Below, piece after piece: positions 9,176-18,311 of a DNA stretch of 64,000 bases. The stretch is taken from assembly GCA_030378005.1 (NCBI GenBank), contig JAUCGF010000084.1, forward strand, positions 18,548 to 82,547, in the 5' to 3' direction. The position numbers were made by a program, and so were the translations under genes. Numbering within the stretch: the first letter of the stretch is position 1; every line of letters starts with the position of its first letter. The stretch is from Desulfococcaceae bacterium HSG9 (GTDB lineage Bacteria > Desulfobacterota > Desulfobacteria > Desulfobacterales > JAUCGF01). Below the pieces are notes generated by a model. The model was not told where the DNA came from, did not search any database, and worked only from the letters and a program-made list of their open reading frames with translations.

Positions 9176-11815
9176 ATGTTCAAAAAAATCAGTTTGTCAC
9201 TGTTAATCGTAGCAACGGCCATAATGGGTTTGATGTTTACAACCGCTTCAGCTCAGGATTCAGTTAAAGTGGGCGTGTTGCCATTTGAAATCCATTCGAC
9301 TAAAAACTACACCTATTTGAAAAATGAAATTCCGGCGATTTTAAAGAAACATCTCAAGCAACAGGGAGCTGATATTGCCGATACCGGTGCGGTGAGCCTC
9401 GAAGAACTCACTCAAAGTGCAAATATACGTACAATGGGAGAAAAAATTGCCGCCGATTTTATTTTATGGGGCAGTTTAACCTGGATCGGGAAACAGTTCA
9501 GTTTGGACGCCAGGGTGCTTGAAACATTTTCCACAACACGACCGGCACTTTATTCAGTGGAAGGCAAAGGCATTGAAGCCCTTCCCAAAGCGCTTAAACA
9601 ATTAAGCCGCGATATCGGTATCCGGATTTTTAAGAGGGAAAAAGTGGTTCGTGTCATCATTACGGGTAACAAACGTATTGAAACGGATGCTATTTCTAAG
9701 AAAATTAAAACTCAACCGGGTGACGTTTATTTGCCAAAAAGTCTGGCTGATGATCTGAAAACGATCTATTCAATGGGTTATTTTGATGATATTCGTATCG
9801 AATCCGAAGAAACGCCGGATGGAAAATCAATCACTTTTTTTGTGAAAGAAAAGCCGACTATCAGGGTGATTCGCTTAAAAGGCAATGTGGTGTATGATGA
9901 TGATGAAATCAAAGAAGAACTCGACATCAAGACCGGATCGATTCTTAACATTTTTAAAATCCAAAAAAATATTAAACGTATCGAAGAACTTTATCAAGAA
10001 AAGAATTATCACCACGTCGGAGTTTCCTATAAGGTGCTGCCGCTTGACAACAATCAGGCTGACTTGGAAATCACAGTGTCAGAAGGCTCTAAAATACGGA
10101 TTAAATCAATCACGTTTGAGGGGAATAAGGAATATGATAGTGATGATTTGAAAGATCTGATGAAAACATCTGAAAAGGGAATGTTTTCATGGATAACATC
10201 ATCCGGAGACCTGACACCCGAAGACCTTGATCAGGATATTGCCAGACTGAACGCTTTTTATCACAATAATGGCTATGTCAAAGCCAAAGTTGGCGACCCT
10301 GCAATTGAACACAAAGACAATTGGATTTATATTACAATCAAAGTTGATGAGGGGCCGCGCTTTAAAATTGGCAGTGTAGCTGTTAAAGGCGATTTGGTTG
10401 TGCCCGAATCAAACTTGCTGCGTAAAATCAAAATTTCTAAAAAAAAGTATTTTAGCCGTGAAACTGTACGTAATGACATGCTTGTACTGAACGATTTGTA
10501 TTCGGATGAAGGCTACGCTTATGTCGAAATTGCACCCAAAATCGAACAGAATCCGGAAAAGCTAATCGTAAATATCACTTATAATATTGAAAAGGGTAAA
10601 CAAGTTTATTTTGAAAAAATCAATATCACCGGCAACACCAAAACCAGAGATAAAGTGATACGCCGAGAACTGAAAGTTTATGAACAGGAGCTTTACAGCG
10701 GCAAACGCTTAAAACGCGGCGTTCGTAACCTCTATCGTTTGGATTTTTTTGAAGATATTAAAATTGAAACGCCTAAAGGCAGTGATGATGATAAAATGAT
10801 TTTAAATATTGATGTAACTGAAAAAGCCACAGGCACATTCAGTGTCGGAGGCGGTTACAGCAGTGTCGAAAATGCCTTCTTTACAGGCTCCATATCTGAA
10901 CGGAACCTTTTCGGGCGCGGTTTTATTTTGAAATTCAACGCTGAAATCGGGGGCCGTTCGAACCGTTACACATTAAGCTTTACTGACCCGTGGTTGTTTG
11001 ATATTCCCCTGTCGGCCGGTTTTGACATCTATAATCGCACCAAAGATTATAACACTTACGATTTAGACAGCATCGGAGGCACGTTGCGCGGCAGTTATCC
11101 GGTTCTTGATTATACACGTTTTTTTCTTTCCTATACTTATGATATTACAGATGTGCATAATATTGAAGAAAGCGCGCCATTAGGCGCCCAGGACATGGAA
11201 GGTGAAAACACGATGAGCAAACTGGTCTCTTCACTCATTTATGATTCAAGAGACCGTGTTTTTAATCCATCGGAAGGAATCAAAACCAGTTTTGCGGTTC
11301 AGTATGCCGGCGGTATTCTGGGCGGAGATATCGGTTATACCAAATATATTGGAGATTTCGGATGGTATATACCTATGTTTTGGGGAACGGTCAGTTTTAT
11401 GCACGGCCGAGCTGGTTATGTGCAGGAAAATACAGATGGGAAACTGCCGATTTACGATCGTTTTTATTTAGGCGGTATCAATTCAATGCGCGGTTTTGAC
11501 TGGCACGATATCAGTCCTAAAGATGAAAATGGTGAACCGACCGGCGGTGACAAGTTCGTCCAGTTCAATTTCGAATTTATTTTCCCTCTCGTTAAAGAAG
11601 CCGGTGTGATGGGTGTTACGTTTTTCGATATGGGTGATGTGTATGGTGAAGATGTGAGCGTTGACATGGCAGATTTGCAAATGAGCGCTGGAGCCGGCAT
11701 CCGCTGGTTTTCACCCATGGGGCCGATTCGGTTGGAATACGGCTACATTCTTGAGGCTGAAGAAGGCATCAGCCAGGACGGACGTTGGGAATTTACGATG
11801 GGACAAGCCTTTTAA
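9176..11815 (+). CDS. bamA: Outer membrane protein assembly factor BamA with an extra N-terminal domain
   Basis: An Omp85 protein of 879 residues from the ATG at 9176, chosen because gaggtg lies just upstream and a clean signal peptide (MFKKISLSLLIVATAIMG, ending TTASA) follows. An in-frame ATG at 9164 would add four residues. After the signal come about 125 residues resembling a TolB-N/FlgO/CsgG-type fold (VKVGVLPFEIHS), then five POTRA repeats (about residues 160-555) starting with VRVIITGNKRI, then a 16-strand barrel ending in the C-terminal Phe motif EFTMGQAF. It inserts outer-membrane proteins. The periplasmic chaperone Skp follows, as in most Gram-negatives. Confidence 0.95.
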   Translation: MFKKISLSLLIVATAIMGLMFTTASAQDSVKVGVLPFEIHSTKNYTYLKNEIPAILKKHLKQQGADIADTGAVSLEELTQSANIRTMGEKIAADFILWGSLTWIGKQFSLDARVLETFSTTRPALYSVEGKGIEALPKALKQLSRDIGIRIFKREKVVRVIITGNKRIETDAISKKIKTQPGDVYLPKSLADDLKTIYSMGYFDDIRIESEETPDGKSITFFVKEKPTIRVIRLKGNVVYDDDEIKEELDIKTGSILNIFKIQKNIKRIEELYQEKNYHHVGVSYKVLPLDNNQADLEITVSEGSKIRIKSITFEGNKEYDSDDLKDLMKTSEKGMFSWITSSGDLTPEDLDQDIARLNAFYHNNGYVKAKVGDPAIEHKDNWIYITIKVDEGPRFKIGSVAVKGDLVVPESNLLRKIKISKKKYFSRETVRNDMLVLNDLYSDEGYAYVEIAPKIEQNPEKLIVNITYNIEKGKQVYFEKINITGNTKTRDKVIRRELKVYEQELYSGKRLKRGVRNLYRLDFFEDIKIETPKGSDDDKMILNIDVTEKATGTFSVGGGYSSVENAFFTGSISERNLFGRGFILKFNAEIGGRSNRYTLSFTDPWLFDIPLSAGFDIYNRTKDYNTYDLDSIGGTLRGSYPVLDYTRFFLSYTYDITDVHNIEESAPLGAQDMEGENTMSKLVSSLIYDSRDRVFNPSEGIKTSFAVQYAGGILGGDIGYTKYIGDFGWYIPMFWGTVSFMHGRAGYVQENTDGKLPIYDRFYLGGINSMRGFDWHDISPKDENGEPTGGDKFVQFNFEFIFPLVKEAGVMGVTFFDMGDVYGEDVSVDMADLQMSAGAGIRWFSPMGPIRLEYGYILEAEEGISQDGRWEFTMGQAF

Positions 11816-11907
11816 AAAGTTTAAAGTCGCAAGTTTTAAGTTATAAATTGCTGATAACTTATCACTGCAAATTATTTTTTAGAAAAACATTATTTAAGGA
11901 GAACAAA

Positions 11908-12444
11908 ATGCGGTCAATGAAAAGAACGTTGTGGATGGCTATATTGTTAATACCATTTTGGGTGGCACCTTCATTCAGCGCCGATATCGCTAAAATCGGT
12001 GTGATTGATTTTCAAAAAATTTTGGAAACGTCTTCATCCGGTAAAGCTGCGCAAGCTGAAATAAAGAAAAAAGGGCAGAAGATGGAAGCTGATTTGAAAA
12101 AAAGAGGTTCCGGAATTGAAGATAATAAAAAAAAGCTGGAACGGGAAGCACTGGTAATGAGCAAAGAGGCGCGGCAGGAAAAAGAACGTGAGTTAAGAAT
12201 TAACATCAATGACTTACGAACACTGCAAAAAAAATATATGGCCGATTTTAAAAAATATGAAAATAGGCTTGTTAATAAAATCAAAAAAGAAGTACTTAAA
12301 ATTATCAAAGTTATCGGAAAAAAAGGCGGCTACCTTTTAATTATCGAGAGGCGTGAAGGCGGTGCTTTATATTATCCTGATTCGATTGATTTAACAGATC
12401 GCGTGATAAAAGCGTATAATTCACAATACGCTAAAAAGAAGTGA
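11908..12444 (+). CDS. skp: Periplasmic chaperone Skp/OmpH
   Basis: 178 residues from the ATG at 11908, which has an aaggag ribosome-binding site; the open frame begins earlier inside bamA but that part is not Skp-like. A signal peptide (RTLWMAILLIPFW, cut after PSFSA) precedes the family opening IAKIGVIDFQKIL and a long, lysine-rich coiled coil (about residues 60-130). Skp holds unfolded outer-membrane proteins for BamA. It sits between bamA and lpxD, the conserved order, and its stop overlaps the lpxD leader. Confidence 0.93.
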   Translation: MRSMKRTLWMAILLIPFWVAPSFSADIAKIGVIDFQKILETSSSGKAAQAEIKKKGQKMEADLKKRGSGIEDNKKKLEREALVMSKEARQEKERELRININDLRTLQKKYMADFKKYENRLVNKIKKEVLKIIKVIGKKGGYLLIIERREGGALYYPDSIDLTDRVIKAYNSQYAKKK

Positions 12445-12446
12445 TA

Positions 12447-13502
12447 ATGGAAATTTCTCTTGCTGATATTGCTCTGAAGACAGGCGGTGAACTGCGCGGT
12501 GATTCACAAAAATTAATAAGCAATGCAGCACCTTTTGAGTTGGCGAAACCTAAAGATATTACGTTTGCCGGCAGTCGTAAGTTCATCAAAAAATTAAATT
12601 TGACCAAAGCCGGAGCCGTATTTATACCTGAAAGCGGTCTGTCAGAGGATGTCTTGGCTGCGTCACAAAATCTGATTATTGTTGATCATCCTCAAATCGC
12701 TTTTGCCCGGATATTGAATACTTTTTATCCACCTTCAAAACCGACCTCTGGCGTCAGCCCAACAGCCGCTATTGGCGAAAATTTCACAAACGGCAAAGAT
12801 GTTTCGATTGGTCATTGTGTAGTTATCGGGAACGATGTGAAAATAGGTTCGCGTGTATGTTTGCATCCTCATGTCGTAATTGAAGACCAGGTGGTTATCG
12901 GAGATAACACCGAAATATTTCCTCATGTAACAATTCACCGATATTCTAAAATCGGTGCGAATGTTATTATTCAGTCGGGAAGTGTTATCGGAAGCGATGG
13001 TTTCGGGTATGCTTCAGATGGCAATAAATACATTAAAATACCTCATACGGGTATTGTCCAGATAGATGATGATGTCGAAATTGGCGCATGCAATACGATC
13101 GACCGTGCGACTTTTGGAAAAACCTGGATTCAGCAAGGCGTTAAAACGGATAATCTTGTGCATATTGCCCACAATGTTACGGTCGGCGCGAATACGGTGT
13201 CAGCCGCTCAGGTAGGCGTTTCAGGAAGCACCACTATCGGCCGCAATGTGATTTTAGCCGGGCAGGTCGGTATATCAGAGCATTTGACAATCGGTGATGG
13301 CGCCATACTTGGGCCTCAAGCCGGTATTGCTCAAGCTGTCGATAAAGGCCAGGTCGTATCCGGTTCGCCTGAAATGCCGCATCGTTTGTGGCTCAGGGTA
13401 CAACGCATCATTCCGCGTTTGCCCTTGATACGTAAAAAATTGAGTGCTATTGAAAAGAAAGTCAATAAAATTGAGAAAAAATTAGGTCTGTCGCCTGATT
13501 GA
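12447..13502 (+). CDS. lpxD: UDP-3-O-acylglucosamine N-acyltransferase LpxD
   Basis: 351 residues from the ATG at 12447, directly after the skp stop (a GTG at 12441 would add two residues). The N-terminal uridine-binding domain (FAGSRKFIKKL) precedes a left-handed beta helix of hexapeptide repeats, with the LpxD signature GSDGFGYA and the catalytic-His region NLVHIAHNV, then a short C-terminal helix with a coiled tail (EKKVNKIEKKLG). It adds the second acyl chain in lipid A synthesis, using acyl-ACP. Confidence 0.95.
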   Translation: MEISLADIALKTGGELRGDSQKLISNAAPFELAKPKDITFAGSRKFIKKLNLTKAGAVFIPESGLSEDVLAASQNLIIVDHPQIAFARILNTFYPPSKPTSGVSPTAAIGENFTNGKDVSIGHCVVIGNDVKIGSRVCLHPHVVIEDQVVIGDNTEIFPHVTIHRYSKIGANVIIQSGSVIGSDGFGYASDGNKYIKIPHTGIVQIDDDVEIGACNTIDRATFGKTWIQQGVKTDNLVHIAHNVTVGANTVSAAQVGVSGSTTIGRNVILAGQVGISEHLTIGDGAILGPQAGIAQAVDKGQVVSGSPEMPHRLWLRVQRIIPRLPLIRKKLSAIEKKVNKIEKKLGLSPD

Positions 13503-13599
13503 TGATTTTATAAAAATCTCATGTTTTAAACTATTTTTAAATCTGCACGGTTGTTATTACATGCCATGACAAAATTGTAACTGCAAAAAGGTGAAGTAA

Positions 13600-14061
13600 G
13601 TGAAAAATAACTTGCGTAAAGAATATAATATCAATGAAATATCGGAGCTTTTACCACATGCTTATCCATTTCTCCTGATTGATCGTATCTTTGACATTAC
13701 GCCAGGCGAATCATTGTCAGCTTTAAAAAATGTAACCATTAACGAACCTTTTTTTCAAGGCCACTTCCCTAAAAATCCGATTATGCCGGGAGTTCTGATT
13801 GTTGAAGCTATGGCTCAGGCAGGCGCTATGCTGCTCCATGCCTCGCTGCCGGATTTATCTGAAAAAACGTTGATCTATTTTATGGGTATGGATAAAGTTA
13901 AATTCAGAAAACCGGTTGTACCGGGAGACCAACTCATTCTACAATGCCGTTTTTTAAAACGACGGGGCAATGCAGCTAAAATGGCCAGTGTCGCTTATGT
14001 TAATGAAATTGTAGTCGTCGAAGCTGAATTAATGGCCGGTTATGGAGAAAAAAATGATTGA
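13600..14061 (+). CDS. fabZ: 3-hydroxyacyl-ACP dehydratase FabZ
   Basis: 153 residues from a GTG start preceded by aaggtg. The hotdog-fold signature is complete: HAYPFLLIDRI, then the catalytic His in GHFPKNPIMPG and the Glu in VEAMAQAGA. It dehydrates 3-hydroxyacyl-ACP in fatty acid elongation and competes with LpxA and LpxD for the same substrate, which explains its place between them. Its stop overlaps the lpxA start by 8 bases, indicating translational coupling. Confidence 0.95.
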   Translation: MKNNLRKEYNINEISELLPHAYPFLLIDRIFDITPGESLSALKNVTINEPFFQGHFPKNPIMPGVLIVEAMAQAGAMLLHASLPDLSEKTLIYFMGMDKVKFRKPVVPGDQLILQCRFLKRRGNAAKMASVAYVNEIVVVEAELMAGYGEKND

Positions 14062-14824
14062 CTCTACGGCCATCATTAGCCCTAAAGCTCAGATTGACGA
14101 AAATGTCAAAATCGGGCCTTATTCGATAATCAAAGACGATGTTAAAATTGGGGCCGGAACCGTTATCGAATCCCACGTAGTGATTGAAAAGTATGTTACA
14201 ATAGGTGCCGATTGCCAGATTTTTCAATTTGCCGCTATTGGCGCTGTGCCTCAGTCTGTTAAATTCAACGGTGAAAAAACCTATATTAATATCGGTAAAG
14301 GCACGATTATAAGGGAATTTGTGACTATTCATCGAGGCACCGCTTTCGGAGGTGGGCTTACTGAAATCGGAGAAAATAATTTTTTAATGGCATATACTCA
14401 TATAGCTCATGATTGTAAAACAGGGCAGCAAGTCACATTGTCTAACAATACAACGCTTGCTGGTCATATAACGATTGGAGATTTCGCCACAGTGGGCGGG
14501 CTGGTCGCTATTCATCAATTTGTGCGCATTGGCGATCATGCCTTTGTCGGGGGAAAATCCGCGGTTGTCAAAGATATTCCCCCTTATGTGATCGCTGCCG
14601 GCGACAGGGCTAAACTGCATGGACTCAATAGCGTAGGATTGAAACGTTTCGGTTTTAATGCTGACACAATAAAAGCTTTGAAAAGAACCTATAGAATTAT
14701 TTTTCGTATTGGTTTGACGCTGAATGAGGCTATTGAAAGGGTCAAAGCCGAGGTTGATCAGGTTCCCGAAGTTACCCATTTTATCAAATTTTTACAATCC
14801 TCTCAGAGAGGGGTCACTCGTTAA
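14054..14824 (+). CDS. lpxA: UDP-N-acetylglucosamine acyltransferase LpxA
   Basis: 256 residues from the ATG at 14054 (ggag upstream, overlapping the fabZ stop; an ATG at 14042 would add four residues). Hexapeptide beta-helix repeats run to about residue 190, with the family signature TIHRGT, the catalytic His in YTHIAHDC and HQFVRIG, then the LpxA C-terminal helical domain (LKRTYRIIFR). It catalyses the first step of lipid A synthesis. Whether it prefers UDP-GlcNAc or the 3-amino analogue made by GnnA/GnnB cannot be read directly; see the oxidoreductase at 15698. Confidence 0.95.
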   Translation: MIDSTAIISPKAQIDENVKIGPYSIIKDDVKIGAGTVIESHVVIEKYVTIGADCQIFQFAAIGAVPQSVKFNGEKTYINIGKGTIIREFVTIHRGTAFGGGLTEIGENNFLMAYTHIAHDCKTGQQVTLSNNTTLAGHITIGDFATVGGLVAIHQFVRIGDHAFVGGKSAVVKDIPPYVIAAGDRAKLHGLNSVGLKRFGFNADTIKALKRTYRIIFRIGLTLNEAIERVKAEVDQVPEVTHFIKFLQSSQRGVTR

Positions 14825-14886
14825 ATGAGGATTACTGTCCTCCTAATAAACCGCAATTTTATTCCCGCATCACGGATTATATTCTG

Positions 14887-15684
14887 ATGCGAATCGGATT
14901 AATCGCAGGAAGTGGTCAATTTCCCCTTATTTTTTTAAAAATGGCCCAATCAAAAGGCTACACTGTTTATGTGGCCGCTTATATTAATGAGGCTGATCCT
15001 CTTTTGGATAAATGTGCCGATGCGGTCATAAGGCTTCATTTAGGACAAATCCGTCGGTTGATCAGGTTTTTTAAAAAAAATAATGTAAATCAGACAGTCA
15101 TGATGGGGGCTGTTAATAAAACCCGGATATTTACTGATGTGAAGCCGGATACGCTGGCGATCTCCCTCTTGGCCAAATTGCGTCATACGCAAGACGACAA
15201 TTTGTTAAGCGTTTTTGCAGGCGTACTCGAAAAAAAAGGAATTCGCGTTCAACCTGCAACCCTATTTATGCCTGACATGTTAGCTGATGCCGGATGTTGG
15301 ACGCGCCGTCAACCTAGTCGTTCGGAAAAAAACGATATTGAGTTCGGTTGGGAGATCGCATATCAAATCGGAAAACTGGATATCGGCCAATGTGTCGTTG
15401 TTGGCGGTGGTTCCGTTTTGGCGGTTGAGGCCATTGATGGCACAGATGCCACGATTTTACGCGGCGGTAAATTAGGAAAAGGACATGCTATCGTGGTAAA
15501 GCGTTGCAAGCCAAATCAGGATACACGCTTTGACATGCCGGCTGTGGGAATAGACACCATTAAAACGATGCGTATGGCAAATATCAAAGTATTGATAATT
15601 GAAGCCGGCAAAGCGGTGGTTTTTGATCGCCGTGAGATGATTGATCGTGCTGATTTATCAGATATAACGATTGTCGCAAAATAA
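14887..15684 (+). CDS. lpxI: UDP-2,3-diacylglucosamine pyrophosphatase LpxI
   Basis: 265 residues of the DUF1009/LpxI family, opening with IGLIAGSGQFPL and containing MMGAVNKTRIF, DNLLSVFAGVLEKKG and the C-terminal GKGHAIVVKRCKPNQDTRFDMPA with VGIDTI. It cleaves UDP-2,3-diacylglucosamine to lipid X on the route to LpxB. LpxI replaces LpxH in alpha- and deltaproteobacteria, in agreement with the rest of the window. It is part of the lpx operon; its stop lies just before the next gene's start. Confidence 0.93.
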   Translation: MRIGLIAGSGQFPLIFLKMAQSKGYTVYVAAYINEADPLLDKCADAVIRLHLGQIRRLIRFFKKNNVNQTVMMGAVNKTRIFTDVKPDTLAISLLAKLRHTQDDNLLSVFAGVLEKKGIRVQPATLFMPDMLADAGCWTRRQPSRSEKNDIEFGWEIAYQIGKLDIGQCVVVGGGSVLAVEAIDGTDATILRGGKLGKGHAIVVKRCKPNQDTRFDMPAVGIDTIKTMRMANIKVLIIEAGKAVVFDRREMIDRADLSDITIVAK

Positions 15685-15697
15685 AAAGATTGAGAAA

Positions 15698-16630
15698 ATG
15701 CAAAAATTGAATGTAGGCGTAATTGGCGTCGGTTATCTGGGAAAATTTCATGCGGAAAAGTATGCAGGCATGGAAAACGTTGATTTGGTCGGCGTGGTTG
15801 ATGTCGATCCTTATAAAGCCAAAGACATTTCCGCCAAATTAAATACGCATCCTTATTTTAATTACAAAGATATTATCAATAAAGTCGATGCTGTAAGCAT
15901 TGCTGCACCTACGCCGGATCATTTCAGGATTAGCCGGGATTTTCTGTCCAATGGTGTCGATGTTTTGATTGAAAAACCGATGACCGTGACGCTGCAAGAA
16001 GCGGATGAACTGATTAAAACGGCTGAAGCACGAGGCTTGATTATTCAAGTAGGACATCTTGAGCGCTTTAATCCGGCGGTTATCGCTCTTAGGGATATTG
16101 TTAAAAAACCTGGGTTTATTGAATCTCATCGTTTGAGTGTTTATAAAAACCGCTGTGCAGATGTCAGCGTTGTTCTGGATTTGATGATTCATGATATTGA
16201 TATAATTACTAACTTTGTGCATTCTGATATAAAACAGATTCATGCGGCCGGTGTATCTGTTATTTCCGGTTATACGGATATTGCCAATGCACGTCTTGAA
16301 TTTGAAAATGGCTGCGTCGCCAATGTTACCGCCAGCCGGATATCCAGGCATAACGAGCGCAAAATCAGACTGTTTCAAAAAGATGCCTATATATCAGTGG
16401 ATTTTGCCAATCAGGAAGTTGACGTTATCCGCAAAAATGGTAATCCCGGAACGGAGATATTGCCCGGCGCGAAAATTGAACAGATTCGTTTTCCCCAACA
16501 AGATGTTCTGCAAGAAGAATTAACCGCTTTTGTCAAATCCGTAAAGTATCGTGAAGCACCTCAAGTGAGTGGGGTAGTCGGGCGCAACGCTTTAAATATC
16601 GCACTCAATATTATGAAACAGATCAAATGA
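15698..16630 (+). CDS. Gfo/Idh/MocA family NAD(P)-dependent oxidoreductase in the lpx operon
   Basis: 311 residues from the ATG at 15698; a TTG at 15671 inside lpxI would add nine. A Rossmann domain (VGVIGVGYLGKFHAEKY) is followed by the family EKP motif (DVLIEKPMTV), GHLERFNPA and a C-terminal substrate domain with LDLMIHDIDI. It probably oxidises a sugar, most likely a nucleotide sugar. The position between lpxI and lpxB is conserved in many deltaproteobacteria and suggests an envelope role. GnnA, which oxidises UDP-GlcNAc for 3-amino lipid A, belongs to this superfamily, but no GnnB aminotransferase is adjacent, so that assignment is only a possibility. Confidence 0.88.
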   Translation: MQKLNVGVIGVGYLGKFHAEKYAGMENVDLVGVVDVDPYKAKDISAKLNTHPYFNYKDIINKVDAVSIAAPTPDHFRISRDFLSNGVDVLIEKPMTVTLQEADELIKTAEARGLIIQVGHLERFNPAVIALRDIVKKPGFIESHRLSVYKNRCADVSVVLDLMIHDIDIITNFVHSDIKQIHAAGVSVISGYTDIANARLEFENGCVANVTASRISRHNERKIRLFQKDAYISVDFANQEVDVIRKNGNPGTEILPGAKIEQIRFPQQDVLQEELTAFVKSVKYREAPQVSGVVGRNALNIALNIMKQIK

Positions 16631-16724
16631 ATATCAAATGTCGAAGTTTGAATGCCGCATGCAATAAAGTTTACAGTGTTCATAAACGACGCACTGGCAC
16701 CAAAATACAGCGGAGTATAAATTT

Positions 16725-17882
16725 TTGAAACATCAATGTGTGATGATCATTGCCGGTGAAACTTCGGGAGATATGCATGGCGCTAAAGTTGTCAGGGCAA
16801 TGCGTCTTAAAAAACGGCATCTGTTTTTTTGCGGTATCGGAGGGCCATCGCTGAAAGCGGCCGGTGTGCGTATTTTAGCAGAATCATCCACTCTGTCTGT
16901 TGTAGGAATTACGGAAATATTTTCTAAGGCGAGACACTTGTTAAATACATTGAGCCGTACCAAAAATTTGCTTAAATCTCTCCGCCCCGATCTTTTGATC
17001 CTGATTGATTTTCCCGATTTTAACCTTAATGTGGCTAAAACAGCAAAACGCTTAGGAATCAAGATACTCTATTATATCAGCCCCCAAATATGGGCGTGGC
17101 GATCAGGTAGGGTTAAACAGATCAAAAAGCGGGTGGATCATATCGCTGTGATTTTACCTTTTGAAGCCCAATTTTATCATAAGCACCGAGTGCCAGTTAC
17201 CTTTGTTGGGCATCCTCTGGCCGATACGTTACCATTGAAGCGCGAAATCAGAAATTTCAAATCGCAAAGACAGCTTTTGGAAAGCTCTAAGCCTGTAATC
17301 GGCATTTTACCCGGATCGCGTGACCATGAAGTTTCTGAGCATCTGCCCGTTATGTTGGCATCTGCTCAAATTTTGGCTAAACACAACCCTGGCTTACACT
17401 TTGTCATCTCAGTCGCTCCGTCAGTAAACAAACAACAAGTGCAAGCGGCTTTATCTGAATCTGAAGGCGAGGCCGAATTTGAAATCGCGGATAGCAGCAT
17501 TGGTGAAATCCTTGACGAATGTACTTTGGTCATTGCTGTGTCTGGTACCGTTACGTTGGATGCCGCCATGTCCGGCACACCGATGGTTATCATTTATAAA
17601 GTGTCTTCTTTAAGCTATTGGGTAGGTCGGATGTTAATAAAAGTTCCTTATATCGGTCTTGTCAATCTCATCGCATGTAAGGCACTAGTGCCCGAGCTGA
17701 TTCAAAACAGTGTAACCGCTAATAATATTGCAAATGAAGTCTATTTTATGTTAAATAACCCGAATGCTCTTGAACGGCTTCGTAATGATCTTCTGGAACT
17801 TCGTGCTTTTCTCGGTGGTTCGGGTGCCAGTTTCCGTGTCGCTGAAATCGCATGTAAACTGATTGATGAAGAATATTTATAA
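16725..17882 (+). CDS. lpxB: Lipid-A-disaccharide synthase LpxB
   Basis: 385 residues. GT-B glycosyltransferase of family GT19 with the N-terminal IIAGETSGDMHGA, the LLILIDFPDFNL and YYISPQIWAWRSGR segments, LPGSRDHEV and the C-terminal SGTVTLDAAMSGTPMVIIYK. It joins lipid X to UDP-2,3-diacylglucosamine. The start is a TTG at 16725 with cggag nine bases upstream; the ATG at 16743 is an alternative but would trim the first beta strand. It ends the lipid A block; a kinase LpxK is not in the window. Confidence 0.94.
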   Translation: MKHQCVMIIAGETSGDMHGAKVVRAMRLKKRHLFFCGIGGPSLKAAGVRILAESSTLSVVGITEIFSKARHLLNTLSRTKNLLKSLRPDLLILIDFPDFNLNVAKTAKRLGIKILYYISPQIWAWRSGRVKQIKKRVDHIAVILPFEAQFYHKHRVPVTFVGHPLADTLPLKREIRNFKSQRQLLESSKPVIGILPGSRDHEVSEHLPVMLASAQILAKHNPGLHFVISVAPSVNKQQVQAALSESEGEAEFEIADSSIGEILDECTLVIAVSGTVTLDAAMSGTPMVIIYKVSSLSYWVGRMLIKVPYIGLVNLIACKALVPELIQNSVTANNIANEVYFMLNNPNALERLRNDLLELRAFLGGSGASFRVAEIACKLIDEEYL

Positions 17883-18311
17883 GTATTTTATTCAAACATT
17901 ATGGTTAAATGTAAATTTGGAATACGAAATCCGAGTGAAAAAGATCAGAATAAAAAAATCATAGAAGCGTATTGAATCCGTTGCCAAACACTATAATTTT
18001 ATGATAAAAGAAATGTTCGTGGAGTTTACCTTTGCTGAACACATAGAATGAAGCTCGGAATATTTGATCCAACCGGAAATTCAATTCCCATCAATTGATT
18101 CGTCCCATCAATTGATTCGATTGATTCGATAAAGGCCGATGCTAAACTATCCGTTCCGCTGATAGTGGCATCTATAAATTATAACTCTTTGGTGAAAAAA
18201 ACATGTCTTGGCTAAGATTACCGAAACAAAGCATAGGGCAGCGTTAATCAAAAAAACGGATATTACCAAAGACCATTTAAGTGATAATCAAAATTAAAGG
18301 AGGTTTTCGGG
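17883..18311. other. Intergenic region upstream of parA-like gene
   Basis: A 429-base A+T-rich stretch with no convincing gene. It contains a short tandem repeat at 18087-18128 (listed separately) and a strong ribosome-binding site (aaaggagg) for the next gene. No terminator with a clear T-run was found after lpxB. Confidence 0.5.
18087..18128. repeat. Short 17-bp tandem repeat
   Basis: The 16-base string cccatcaattgattcg occurs at 18087 and again at 18104, followed by a third partial copy attgattcg. Each copy contains the palindrome tcaattga. It could be slippage or a protein-binding site near the ParA-like gene; nothing further can be said. Confidence 0.7.
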
